In this document: one piece after another, positions 36,160-47,384 of the stretch
Numbering within the stretch: the first letter of the stretch is position 1
Layout of the letters: the number at the start of each line of letters is the position of its first letter
Assembly (NCBI RefSeq): GCF_947179515.1
Contig: NC_067488.1
Location: 31,996,039-32,060,038, forward strand
Direction: 5' to 3'
DNA: 64,000 nt
Source: Apodemus sylvaticus
Lineage: Eukaryota; Chordata; Mammalia; Rodentia; Muridae
Notes under the pieces: generated by a model
Told to the model about the DNA's origin: nothing
Database searches by the model: none
Seen by the model: the letters and a program-made list of their open reading frames with translations, nothing else
Made by a program: the position numbers and the translations under genes

Positions 36160-37130
36160 CTGATTCCTATCATAACAGAGCCACCTGTCTTGTATTTAAG
36201 ATTTAATATGTTTGAAATTATACAGTATTAATGAACATTTCTTAGGTGTGTTTGATGCTATATGGTATTAATGAACATTTCTTAGGTGTGTTTGATACTA
36301 TATGGTATTAATGAACATTTCTTAGGTGTGTTTGATACTATATGGTATTAATGAACATTTCTTAGGTGTGTTTGATACTATATGGTATTAATGAACATTT
36401 CTTAGGTGTGTTTGATGCTATATGGTATTAATGAACATTTCTTAGGTGTGTTTGATACTATGTGGTATTAATGAAAATTTCTTAGGTGTGTTTGATACTA
36501 TATGGTATTAATGAACATTTCTTAGGTGTGTTTGATACTATGTGGTATTAATGAACATTTCTTAGGTGTGTTTGATACTATATGGTATTAATGAACATTT
36601 CTTAGGTGTGTTTGATGCTATATGGTATTAATGAACATTTCTTAAGTGTGTTTGATACTATACGGTATTAATGAACATTTCTTAGGTATGTTTGATACTA
36701 TATGGTATTAATGAACATTTCTTAGGTGTGTTTGATACTATATGGTATTAATGAACATTTCTTAGGTGTGTTTGATGCATGTGTCTTCAGCATTCAGTCC
36801 TATTGTTGCATGTGTTAGTTGCTCACTCTTCTTTCATTATTGAGAAATATTCCACTGCACATGGATGGCATCTGCTCACCTATTGACTGACACTTAGGTT
36901 GTTTCTAGATTTGATTAATAAAAATACCACTGCTGAAATATTCATGTATAAGTCTTTTGGGGAGATACACATTTCCCTTTAACTTATGGCAATATCTGAA
37001 AAAGAAATCTGACCTTTTAATTTTAGTTATTCTAATGCTTGTACAATACTATTAATCAGTGTTTAGCTCATATTTCTCTGAAAACTAATGGCACTGAGCT
37101 CTTTCACAAATATTAAATTTATTTTGGGGC
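36160..37130 (-). mobile_element. Old L1 3' region, minus orientation, interrupted by a minisatellite
   Basis: Left of the array, 'atttaatatgtttgaaattatacagtatt' corresponds to antisense L1 'catataagtggaatcatacagtattt'. Right of it, 'gatgcatgtgtcttcagcattcagtcctattgttgcatgtgttag' and then 'gaaatattccactgcacatggatggc', 'tattgactgacacttaggttgtttctag' continue the same L1 antisense sequence. The array at 36221-36780 therefore lies inside one old L1. Confidence 0.65.
36221..36780. repeat. Minisatellite: 14 units of exactly 40 bp
   Basis: The unit reads TATGGTATTAATGAACATTT then CTTAGGTGTGTTTGATACTA, repeated from 36221 to 36780 with no length change. Variants are few: units 1, 5, 10 and 14 end in GCTA/GCAT instead of ACTA; units 7 and 9 start TGTGG; unit 12 starts TACGG; unit 7 has GAAAATTT; and units 11 and 12 carry single G-to-A changes. 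The near identity implies recent expansion or homogenisation. Confidence 0.97.
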
Positions 37131-37435
37131 ATTTAGTTCTTTTTATTTTAAATGAATTTTTCTATAATTATAAGGTACATAAAAAGTTTAGAAATGGAAC
37201 ATATATGAATAATTAATTTATAATTTTGAAATGATCATTCTGTTCTTGCTTATATGCTATACTAAAATATTGGGGTGTGTGTGTGTGTGTGTGTGTGTCT
37301 GTGTATACATGTTGTGTCAAATATAAATCTATGCACCCAACACTTTTCTAGCTGATATTAACAATATATGTATATGCATGTATATACATATATGTGTTGG
37401 CTCAAATATAAAGTTAAGCACCCAACACTTTATTT
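37131..37435. other. AT-rich sequence with short (GT)n run
   Basis: A (GT)n run of about 13 units lies at 37272-37300. The rest is AT-rich and unassigned. Two 'cacccaacacttt' phrases at 37335 and 37419 mark a diverged local duplication of about 84 bp. Confidence 0.6.
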
Positions 37436-37439
37436 TTTT

Positions 37440-38190
37440 ATTGAATATCATCTTCATAGTGACCAAGCAGCCAGTTCAGCCAGGTACACAGGGAACAATA
37501 GAGTGAATTATCACTTGGAACACAGATCACCTGGGTTCCTTCTGCACATAGGAGCTGGGCAGCTCTACAGCTGTCTGGGCATGTATACTGCAAAGGAGCA
37601 TTTGACCTGCAGGGAGTGCTTAGAGGAAGTCCTGATCTCAGAGACCAATGCCACATTTGACAAGGGGAAGATCCTACTTCTTGATACTCTCTAGAGAATA
37701 GGCAGGAGCAGATTAATCGCCACTGCCCCATGCATCATATGTGGTAGACCTGTGTCACATTGGACACAGGGAAGATCCTGCTTCCTGATATTCTCTGGAG
37801 AACTGGCAGGAGCAGGTTATTTGACCTATGCCCCTTCTGACATGGGGAAGAGCCTACTTCCTGATACTCTCTAGAGAATGGGCAGGAGCACAGCATTCAA
37901 GAACTGGCAGGAGCAGGTCATTTGAGAACTAGCACCAGTACTTGCATTCGAACTAGTAGAAGTGGGGCATTCAAGAACCAGCATCAGCAGAGCATTTGAA
38001 ATCTGGCAGCAGCAGAACATTTGAGAAATAGCAGCCTGCAGGGCATTCAACCCTTGCCAAGTCTGCCACAGGAAAGAACCAGATATTTGCAGGGCATTGG
38101 TGAGAAAAGGAATCCAGGAGTATAGAAACACAGGCCAACAGGACAGAGAAGATAGAGACAGCAAGACCAGCTAACACCAGAGATAACAAG
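37440..38190 (+). mobile_element. L1 5' UTR-like region with internal repeats
   Basis: This lies directly upstream of a broken L1 ORF1. It contains three imperfect copies of a block reading about 'gggaagatcctacttcctga...tctctagagaatgggcaggagca' (37660, 37765, 37840). After these come about five shorter units built on 'gcatt-gaga-ctggcagcagcag' (37890-38045). Internal repeats upstream of ORF1 are normal for murid L1 promoters, but I could not match these to a named monomer type. Confidence 0.65.
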
Positions 38191-39355
38191 ATGGCCAAAG
38201 GCAAACGCAAGATCATTATCAACAGTAACCAAGGCAACATGGCACCATCAGAAGCCAGCCCTCCCACAAGAGCAAATCCTGCATACTCGTTCACATCAGA
38301 AAAGCAAGAGCTAGATTTAAAATGATATCTCATATTGTTGATGGAGGACTTCAAGAAGGACATAAATAATTCCCTTAAAGAAATACAGGAGAATATGGAT
38401 CAACAGGTAGGAACACAAAAATCCCCTAAAGAAAGAGAAGTGAATAAGAGGAAACACAAAAATCTCTTAAAGAAATACAGAAGAACATGGGTTAATAGGT
38501 AGAAGCCCTTAAAGAGGCAATACAAAACTCCCATAGGGAATTATGGGAGAACATGGGTCAACATGCAGAAGCCCTTAAAAAGGAATCACAAAAATCCCTG
38601 AAAGAAACACAGGAGAACATGGGTCAACAGGTAGAAGCACTTAAAGAGGAATCACAAAAATTCCTTAAAGAATTTCAGGAAAAAACAAACAAGTGAAGGA
38701 ACTGAACAAAACTATCCAGGATCTGAAACTAGAAGTAGAATCAACAAAGAAATCGCAAAGTGAGATATCTCTGAAGATAGAAAACCTTGGAATGGATACA
38801 GGAGTCACAGATGCAAGCATCAACAACAGAGTACAAGAGATAGAAGAAAGAATCTCAGATACTGAAGATTCCATAGAAAACATTGACTCAACAGTCAAAG
38901 AAAATGCAAAATGCAAAAAGCTTGTAACCCAAAACATTCAGGAAATCCAGGACACAATGAGAAGACCACACCTAAGGATTATAGGTATAGAAGAAAGCAA
39001 GGATTTATATCTTAAAGGCCCAGTAAATATCTTTAACAAAATTATAGATGAAAACTACCCTAAACTAAAGAAAGAGATGCCCATGGACATACAAGAAGCC
39101 TACAGAACTCCAAACAGATTGGACCAGAGCAGAAATACCTCCTGTCAATAATCAAAACACCAAAAGCACCAAAAGAAAGAATATTAAAAGCAGTGAGAGA
39201 AAAAGGTCAACATATAAAAGCAGACCTATCAGAATTACACCAGACTTCTCACCAGAGACTATGAAAGCAAGAAGAGCCTGGGCAGATGTCATACAGACCC
39301 TAAGAGAACATAAATGTTAGCCCAGACTACTATACCCAGCAAAACTAACACTACA
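38191..39355 (+). pseudogene. L1 ORF1 pseudogene (nucleic-acid chaperone, broken)
   Basis: ATG at 38191 opens a frame related to the intact ORF1 at 57119: basic N-terminus, then repeated coiled-coil units of the type KSLKEIQENMDQQVEALKEE, about four to five of them. It is broken by a stop soon after codon 45, by further frame breaks in the coiled-coil units, and by a shift before 38690. The longest open part is 38693-39151 (152 codons) and covers the end of the coiled coil and the RRM (LRIIGI). A later frameshift near 39150 and loss of the last residues remove the C-terminal domain. The L1 match ends near 39355, without ORF2. The product would not work. Confidence 0.88.
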
Positions 39356-40157
39356 TTTTCATAAACAAGGACAGTGACACTACCACCTGATGTGCCAGTG
39401 TGGATGAGGGATGTTTCACAAAGTCCCAGCCTTAGATGAGTGCCTACAGGCTAAGTGAGGGAAAATTAGAATTCTGATTGTCTTAATAAGGTTTTACTGC
39501 TGTGAATAGACTCCATGACCAAGGCAAGTCTTATAACAGACAACATTAATTTGAGGCTGGCTTACAGATTCAGAGGTTCCTGCCATTATAATCAAGGCAG
39601 AAACATGGCAGCATTCAATCAGGTATGGTGCAGGATAATGTAAGAGTTATACATCTTCACCGGAAAACTCCTCGTAGAAGACTAACTTCCAGGCAGTTAG
39701 GGTAAGGGTCTTAAACCCATGCCCACAGAGACACATCTACTCTAACAAGCCCACACCTCATAATGGGGCCACTCCCTGGACCAAGCATATACAAACCATC
39801 ACACTGATCCCCTAGACAGATGACCTATTCCTAAGTGATTTAAATATGTATACATAAAAGCAACACTAAGTATATTCTTCAGGTTGTATTCTGTGTGTAT
39901 GGATATGTATATGTGTTTGCATGCATGTGTGTCTGTGTTTGTATGCATGTGTGTCTGTGTGTGTATGTGGGTCTGTGTGAGTATGCATGTGTGTCTGTTA
40001 GTATGAATGCATGTCTGTGTATGAAATAATAATAAAGAAAAGTACAGGAATTTGAGAGAAAGTAGGGAAAGACCGGAGCTACAGGGGAAGTAGGATGTGA
40101 TAGATTGCAAATTGAGCACTGTATATGAAATTCTCAAATAAAAATTAACATTGTAAA
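39356..40157 (+). mobile_element. Lx-type L1 3' UTR interrupted by a solo LTR
   Basis: The left part (39356-39478) has 'gtgtggatgagggatgtttcacaaagtcccagcctta'. After the LTR it resumes at 39804 with 'gatgacctattcctaag', a TG/TATG-rich stretch (39890-40020), 'ggaatttgagagaaagtagggaaag' and an A-rich 'ctcaaataaaaatt' terminus. Whether it belongs to the ORF1 relic on its left is unclear, since ORF2 is absent. The 154-codon minus frame at 39799-40263 is antisense to this UTR. Confidence 0.65.
39474..39808 (-). mobile_element. Solo LTR, 325 bp, with 5-bp target duplication CTGAT
   Basis: The body 39479-39803 begins TGTCTTAATAAG and ends ACCATCACA. It is flanked by CTGAT at 39474-39478 and 39804-39808. 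It is the reverse complement of the LTR unit at 30846-31134: both share the 'gccttggtcatggtgtct' and 'atgcttggcccag' type blocks. A 5-bp duplication fits an ERVL/MaLR-like integration. It is an old, non-coding relic inserted into an Lx 3' UTR. Confidence 0.82.
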
Positions 40158-40179
40158 ATTCTATTCTGTCTTTTGTGGG

Positions 40180-41330
40180 CCTGGTAGCTTTATCTCTTGT
40201 CAGTGTCTTCCACCCACACTGCATTTCTCTTGTGGATGTTTTCAATGTATATCTCTTTGACATTGTTTAGGAAAATTGTTCCCCCTGGTAGATTTTTATT
40301 ATGTTTTGTATATTGGATATCATTGACATTCATAGATCTGTAGGTTTATAGGTTTTCTCAAATTTGTAATACATTTAATAGTAATTTCCAGAATAAACAG
40401 TTCTTTGTTTTCCTAACTTTCATCTTTCTCCTTTTGACAATTCTGATGATTCATAAATGAAGTTGTTTGACATTGGCCTACCAATGTTATCCTTTCTGTT
40501 AGTTTTTTTCTCTTTTACATTTATTTTATACCAGTCATTCCCAGTTTGTGCCTTGGAATTTGCTATCTTTCTATGCTTTACTGGTAAGTGCATACAGTAT
40601 ATTTTCTGTTTCACACAATCATTCTATATCAAGAAAATTCACTTGGACTTTTTAAACGTCTCTCATCTTTCCACTCCATGTTTGGATAAAAGAATTATGC
40701 AGATAACAGTTTTTATGTCTTTGCTCAATAACTCTAGCATCTGTGTTGTCTCTGGGCTGGCTTCAATCAATTGGATTTTCTCCATATCATGCATCATCTC
40801 TCTTGAATGTCCATGTTTTCTGAATTTTTTAATGTGTGAGGTCAGTTGCTGTGAATCTCATCTTGGCCAGTGTTAGATAGATTTGTGTTCAGCAAATATT
40901 CCTCCACTTTATTCTAGAACACGGCTACATTTTATCTTTCCGACTTTCTTTTAACTCTGCTTACGTGAAACTAAAGCATTTCTAATGGGTTGTATGGTTT
41001 GTAACACTGAGGTTATACCACTCATTTACCTATATCCAGTACTCTGTAAATCTTGAGCCTCACTGGTCAGAACCGTGCTCATTCTAGCCTCATGTGTGAC
41101 CAGGCAAGATGATCTTATCTCTTAGTGTTTTAAGTGGGCTTTCCCAGGCCCTGCACACAAGAGCAGATCAGACATCAGCTGAATACTTAAGGGCAAAATC
41201 TCTGTGGATTTTCTAAACTCCATCTTTATGGAGTACCTCTACTCTCTAGTTCTATATTCTGCAAACTTTAGTGATGTTGCTTTTCCAACCACTGTGATAT
41301 ATTTCTTTAAGCCAAGATCTTTGATAACCC
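40180..41330 (-). mobile_element. Probable ancient L1 3' region, minus orientation
   Basis: Antisense blocks such as 'gtctttgctcaataactctagcatctgtgttgtctctgggctggc' followed by 'ttggattttctccatat' and 'gtccatgttttctgaattttttaatgtgtgaggtcag' resemble old (L1ME-like) 3' regions. The T-rich start is compatible. The 139-codon plus frame (40457-40876) lies wholly within it and has no other support. Confidence 0.5.
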
Positions 41331-41437
41331 TTTTCATTCTTTGTGTCTTTTCTTTTGAAATTAAAATATAATCATATTACCTTTTCCGTTCCTCCCTCCA
41401 AATTCTGCCATGCATCTACCCCGCCTCTCTTTGTTTC

Positions 41438-41516
41438 TGTGTTTGTGTGTATGTGTGTGTATGTGTCTTATGTGTGTCTGTGTATCTGTGTGTCTGTGTG
41501 TGTGTGTCTGTGTGAT
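41438..41516. repeat. (GT)n-rich tract
   Basis: Interrupted GT/TCTG repeat on the plus strand. Confidence 0.85.
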
Positions 41517-41565
41517 TTACTATCTCTTTCAAAAACATGGCATATTGATTCTTTTTATAAATCTG

Positions 41566-41567
<2 letters not shown>

Positions 41568-41618
<51 letters not shown>

Positions 41619-41638
41619 CATATGTATATATATATGTA
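41568..41638. repeat. (TA)n microsatellite
   Basis: About 23 uninterrupted TA units (41568-41614), followed by imperfect TA/CATA. Confidence 0.93.
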
Positions 41639-41639
41639 A

Positions 41640-42555
41640 ATACAACTTGCTCAATCCATATAATATTAATATTACTGGTAGGTATATGATTTTAAAGCTG
41701 ACCACTGTGGAGGCATGTGGAGGCAAAGATAACCAATTTGGAGGCTCTTCCCTGAAGATTATTTTATCATACTCTCAGCATTCCTAAGTTGCCTATAGTT
41801 TATTGTCTAAAGTTGGGGGCTCATGAGATTTTCCCCTCACATGTTAGCATGTCTCTTAATGTACCTTCACTGCGATCTTGTTTAGGCAACATGTTACTAA
41901 AACTCCCTTGACATTTTCAAGAGACCTAATCTCACAGCAAACATTCTGTTCTAGATCTTGCAAACTTTCACTCCCTTTGTCACAATATTTCCTGAGCCTT
42001 GTGTGCAGGAGTTGTTCTACAGATGGATTAAGCTCGGGATGAGCACCACATAATTACTTCATCTCTGGATTTTTACATAGTTGTGGTTTTCTGTGATAAT
42101 CTGTCTGAGGAAAGAGACATTTCTTTGTTGATGGGTAAGAGATAGACTTATCTGCAAGTATTTCTTTTTCTTCATTGGCTTATCCTGTACTGTCATAGGA
42201 AGAAGAAAGAAGAGACAATCACTTTGGTTAATTTAAATATGCCCTCCCTTTCAAGGATTATTCTCCTTAACTGATGTGCCCAGCCTTGAAACTCGTCTTC
42301 TCATGTATTCTATGCTTTCTCTTTTCCTACTTTCATAGGCAAGAATAAACAAAGTACTTAAATCTCATCTGAGAAAGTAATGTAAGCCTGGCTTTTGCTA
42401 TTGATTAGTTGGAACTACTTTGCTTGAATATAATTTATTTGCCAGCCTTTTAAATGAATATAACATTCTGATTATGGCCCACCATTCTATTCCCCTGTCA
42501 GTGGCTATAGGTCAGTAGAAGTCTGAAACTTGACTGAAGTCTAGCTTGGCACTTT
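41640..42555. other. Unassigned sequence
   Basis: No gene or family recognised. The frames at 41343-41787 are driven by the GT and TA microsatellites. Confidence 0.45.
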
Positions 42556-42559
42556 TAAA

Positions 42560-44165
42560 TTTTTATTTCTAGTTGGCATATCATGATTGTAAATATTTAT
42601 AAGGTATGATGCCCTGGCATATATTTGTAATATGAAATGAATAAGGCTCCATAGTTGAAAAATCCTTATATGTTTATATTTTTGTAGTGAAAGCATTCAA
42701 ATCACCTCCTTTTGAAGGGTACATTACCACTATTTGGAAATGCGAAATGTATAATTTATTTTAGTCTCCATATTCTATGTAGGAGGTATAACAACTTGTC
42801 GGTCTTCCTTGCTTTCACCCAATAGAAACTTTTTAAGTTTGAAAAATTCCCCCCTCTCTAAGGAAGACCTCCCACCCCTATGTTCTGGTAAATATCAGTC
42901 TGTGGTCCTAAATTTTCATATTCCACATATACATGGATTAGACACTGGATGTCCTACATCTGCCCTAATTCATTTAGCATAATGTTCTCAGGCTAATCTG
43001 TGTTCAACTACATTATCCTAAATGGCTGGACTCTACCCATTCTAAAGCTTAATAGTTCAGGCTACATATAAACCACACATTCACTGTCATTGATACTGTA
43101 ACAGACACAGTTTACTTCCAAATTTTAGCATTCATGAACAGTGTTGCAGTAAGCATGGTAATGTCTCTTTGACATGTCCAGCTAAATTCCTTTTGAATGC
43201 ATCTCCAGCAGAAAACTTGCTTGATCGGATAATAATTCTATTTTTACTTTTCTTAGGGACCTCCATATTACTACACATGATAAGAGTGTGCTAATACATA
43301 TTCTAACCAACAGTGCATACAAAGGTGCTTTCTTTCACCTCCTTACTAACATTTTGTCCCTGTTGTTTTGATACTAGCCACCCTAACAAGAGTAAAATGA
43401 TATCTTGTAATTTTAATATGCATATTCTTTCCTTGTAACTCGTGATGTTTTATGTCCATTGACTGGTTTGCTTTTTGTTTGATTTGGTGTTGTGACATTT
43501 ATGAAGTGTGTTGTTTAATTTGTTTGCTTTTGAGTTATTAGCCTCTTATCAACAGTAGGATTTGTAGATAAGGTTTCCTAGTCTGTATATCAGTTCTTCA
43601 CTCTATTTTTAGCATTGTTGCTGCTTATAGGAACTTAGCTTCATATATAAATATATATCCATTTATTGTTGGTTTGCTTGGAGTAAGGACCATAACCAGA
43701 AACATTTGCTTAGACCCGTGTTGTGAGGAATCTTGCTGTGCTTTTTTCTAGTAGCTTTAGCCTTTCATGGCGTATATTTAAGTTTTACATCCATCTGTAT
43801 TTATTTTTTTGTATGATGTGGAATGATAGTCTTATTTCATTCTTCTGTTTGTAGACATCAACTTGTTAATGTGATAGTCCTACCTCCATTGCATGTACTT
43901 CGAAACTGTCATAAACCAAGTGCCAATTGGTATATAAGGTTTATGACTGTTGTTGATTATTTTGTTTTGTTGTGTTTTGTTTTTAATGATCATTGTATTT
44001 ATTTTTATGTAGCACCACTCTGTTTTGATTTGTAAAGCTTTGTACCAAATTTTAAAAGCAGGTAGTATGAGGCCTCTATGCTGTTCATTTACCTAAAGGT
44101 TGGTCTGTTCATCCTTTGATTCCATAGAAATTTTGTGATTACTGTGGTTCTCTTTGTCTTGCTTA
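42560..44165 (-). mobile_element. Long old L1 relic (3' region into ORF2), minus orientation
   Basis: About 1.6 kb in consistent order with antisense L1: 'ttctagttggcatatcatgattgtaaatattta', 'attccacatatacatggatta', 'tttagcataatgttctcaggctaatctgtgttc', 'taaccaacagtgcatacaaaggtgc', 'gagttattagcctcttatcaacagtagg', 'catttattgttggtttgct', 'tagtagctttagcctttcatggc', 'aaagcaggtagtatgaggcctctatgctg'. It covers the 3' UTR and the C-terminal half of ORF2, heavily mutated. Confidence 0.8.
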
Positions 44166-44254
44166 AGACAAGAAGACACAATGTAGCCCAAGATTGCCTC
44201 ATTCCCACAATGCTTTTCTATGTCCACACACATACTAAAAAAGGCATTGTCTTC

Positions 44255-44402
44255 TTTTCTTTTTTAACTCCCTAAGACAGGGTAAGCCTCAGTTGTCCTG
44301 GAACTTACTCTATAAACCAGGCGGGCCTTGAACTCACAGAACTGCCTGTCTCTGGCTTCCATGTGTTCAGATTAAAGGCTTGTGCCACCATCACCTAGCT
44401 AA
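44255..44402 (-). mobile_element. B1 SINE (7SL-derived), minus orientation
   Basis: A T-rich lead (antisense A tail) is followed by 'ctgtcctggaactcactctgtagaccagg'-like sequence (here 'gttgtcctggaacttactctataaaccaggcgggccttgaactcacag'). It then reads 'ctgcctgtctctggcttcc' and ends 'gattaaaggcttgtgccaccatcacctagct'. It is essentially full length (about 135 bp plus tail) and moderately diverged. It is inserted next to or into the old L1. Confidence 0.9.
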
Positions 44403-44860
44403 TAACATTGGAATTTCAATAGCCATTACCTCTGGAGTCAAAAACTTATTATAGTGTTCCTATAAGATATATGAACCACAGAACATTTTCTCTTTTTATC
44501 TGTGACTAGAAAATTCTATTTTCAGATGAACTCAAAAGGTCTCTGTACCTAGGAATGAATCTACCAATTGGATTTTCTTTCATATGCTAGTTCCTGGTCT
44601 TGTGATCTGACTCCAAAGTCAAATGTAAAGTAGATGTGTTAATCACTTCTTCAATTAGACTTCATCTTGCAGAACCAATAAAGCAAGTTGTACTACAATT
44701 CTTTTTATTAAAGCTAGCTTTGTTCCAATTTGGATTATATAGGCTAATAGGATTGGTGCAATACTAAATTCTTGTGTTTAATATTTTACTAACACATATT
44801 AATAAGGAATTTCCTAAAAGAGAGAGAGTACATTGAGGGACTAACATTAATTGAGTCATA
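44403..44860. other. Unassigned sequence
   Basis: May contain further degraded L1, but I cannot support it. Confidence 0.35.
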
Positions 44861-44869
44861 AGTTTCACA

Positions 44870-45205
44870 TTTAATCCATATTGTAGGCCTTTTGAGATAT
44901 TATTCTCATTAAACAGAGAAGTAAAACACAATTTGAAAGCCTAAGCAACCATGACTTAAATTTATAGCTCATAAGAACACTACAAAAGGCACATGAGCTT
45001 CTTGTGAAAAGTACTTATGACCTTCAAAGAGCTTTCTGTTTTATATAATGCTCAGAATAAGAATATAGAAATGTAACTTATATAGTCCCAGTTTACAGAT
45101 GGCAGGGTTAAAGCACACAGATTTTTAAGGAATTTGTTTGTGATCACCAACCCCCTAATAAAGGCATAACAGGAACAAATCTTATGACTCCAGACTCAAA
45201 GTGAG
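44870..45205 (-). mobile_element. One or two MIR-like SINE relics
   Basis: 'gagatattattctcattaaacagagaagtaaaacacaatttgaaagcctaagcaac' (44900-44955) and 'agtcccagtttacagatggcagggttaaagcacacagatttttaaggaatttg' (45085-45137) each resemble the antisense MIR core. Confidence 0.45.
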
Positions 45206-47175
45206 ATAATTACTACAATATCATCTCACAGAAAAAAAGCAAAATTCCAAGGTTTTACATAAAACCCCTGAGCACTTACCTCTTTTACAGAGATGGTTGT
45301 TTGCTTCATAAGTCAAAAAAAAGTTGGCCATAGCTTCAATCAAATTAATGAACCTATTAATATTGACTAGATAGAGATCGATAACAATTCATCTGGTTGT
45401 TTTTGGTGCTTATGACTGGTAGAAATTCCTCTGCTAAGTACACATTTCATTTCAATCATTATAAAGAAAGAAGATATATCTTAAGTTTAGTTCATTATGT
45501 GTATTTTTTTCCTCAACATTTGTTCTACATAAATAGACTAAAATTAAGTATAGTTCTAATTATTAGCCAAGGATATCAATAGCAGATAAAACAATAAAGT
45601 GATTGATTTTGTCTGTTTTTTTTTTGTCAGCTAATTCTAACTCATCTATGCTGATTTCTTCAAGCAATTGTATTCCACATAAAATTTAATGAAAGTACAA
45701 AGGAAGACAATGTCAGTAGCAACATGGAGAAGTGTCATAGTCCCTAATACAAACCATGTTCTCAAAGAATGCATATGGAATGAATAAATATTCATATTCA
45801 ATGAGCATTCCTAAGATGTAGACCATTATGGGAGGTAGCATGAGAAAAGGGAGTCATCAAAGTTGAATTCCACACTTCTTTCTTATCACGGATAGGAAAT
45901 TCAGGAATATGGAATGATTATAGGAAAAAGATAATGAGTTTACATTTAAAATTAATCAGTTTGAAAGGTTTATGGGGCTTCCATATGCAGTTGTAGTAGA
46001 TCACTGAAAGATGGATTGCTCTGAAGCACGCGAAAGCTCACTGGACTGGATATTTATGCTACAATATCATCTGTTTATATGCAGGAGATAAAAACTAAAG
46101 AGGTGAATAAGAGTCATTTGTCATTCATAAAATCTGTAGCGTAGTATGACAGATATACTTGCTGGGGTAGAAAAAAATGGAAGTCAGAAATCTATGGACT
46201 ATTGGTATTTAAATGGATAGCCCTAAAGGAAATTAAATTTTATGTGTTGAAAAACTAAGTATAAGTCAGAATATCTTTTTATGGCTTCAAATTTTGAGTG
46301 CATTCATAGATTGGTTTTATCTTTCATGCCTTCATATCTTCTTTGTCACAATTCAGAAAAGACCTAATACCTTACTACCTTGCATGGATGTTCTGTTATC
46401 CATTTACCTAAAATATATATATCAGGTTTTAAAATGCCTTAAAAGATGTGGCTAGTTGCCTGTCTGACATCTGTTTATATTCTTTCATAGAGGAAGCCTT
46501 TTTATTGAGATTTTCAACATTCCTCACTAAGCCTCTACTCCCAAGAGTGACAACTCCTGATTAGGCTAAATGGGTAGCAATGACTAGAGATGATTGGATT
46601 ATTAAGACCAGGATAAGAGATTCAACTGGCATCTAGTGGGAAAAGACCAGAAATGCTTTCAAATGTGGATGACAATGTGCAAATAGTCTTCAAAAACTAG
46701 AAATTATTCAAGCCAAGAATCAACATATAAATTTTCCATATCTTCCTGTTAAGAAACATAAACTTATGATTTCAATTAAATTAGAAAGGAGGTGTTGATA
46801 TGAAAGTCCCATTGTGGAAAGCAGTGTGTTGGAATCACAATCATCAAGCTCTAGGTTGGACAACCATTTCTTTACTTCTTAGGATAGAGGTTTCCTTTTA
46901 TACAAACAACAGTTTCTGAGACTCTCAGTAGATATATGAAACTGTAAGTAATACCAAACCATAGTCTCTGTAGGTGTGTGTTTATACATATAAGTATTTC
47001 TGTGCATCCATACTTGTGCTAAATATCACTTGGGTAAGATAACAAGATAGAAACAATAAATAACTGTATAACCATTTAAATAATTTATAAGAAAGCATAT
47101 AAATAACACTTTCCATCAAAATTCCTCATATATTCAGCCTTCTACATTTTGTTAGAATTTTACTGAAAGAATACT
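45206..47175. other. Unassigned AT-rich sequence of about 2 kb
   Basis: No gene, SINE or L1 recognised. Open frames are at most 61 codons. Confidence 0.45.
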
Positions 47176-47182
47176 ATGTCCT

Positions 47183-47300
47183 TGGGCTGGGTAGATGGCT
47201 CAGTAGGCAAGAATACTTACTATGCAAAAATGAAGAATCAAATTTTAATCAACAGCACCAACATGAAAAAGCATGGCATGAAGCCCAAGTGCGAGGACCC
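47183..47300 (+). mobile_element. B4-type SINE fragment
   Basis: 'gggctgggtagatggctcagtaggcaagaatacttactatgcaaaaatgaagaatcaaattttaatcaacagcaccaacatgaaaaagc' follows the head of B4-type SINEs. The 3' half is missing. The 60-codon frame here is inside the SINE. Confidence 0.7.
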
Positions 47301-47384
47301 AAAGAAACCTAACCCAATGACAAGCTTCAGGTTTAATGAGAGAGCCAATCATTTCTGATGTTTTCAGTTTATTAATTTCATAAA

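Noticed and set aside
37871..38363. Minus frames of 97 and 130 codons with L/S-rich sequence
   Set aside because: Antisense to the repeated 5' UTR and ORF1 start of an L1 relic.
39799..40263. 154-codon minus frame with HTQT/HTNT repeats
   Set aside because: Antisense to the TG-rich part of an Lx L1 3' UTR. No start context or domain.
40457..40876. 139-codon hydrophobic plus frame resembling a membrane protein
   Set aside because: It coincides with a T-rich antisense old L1 region, which gives F/L/I-rich chance frames. No splice sites or family match.
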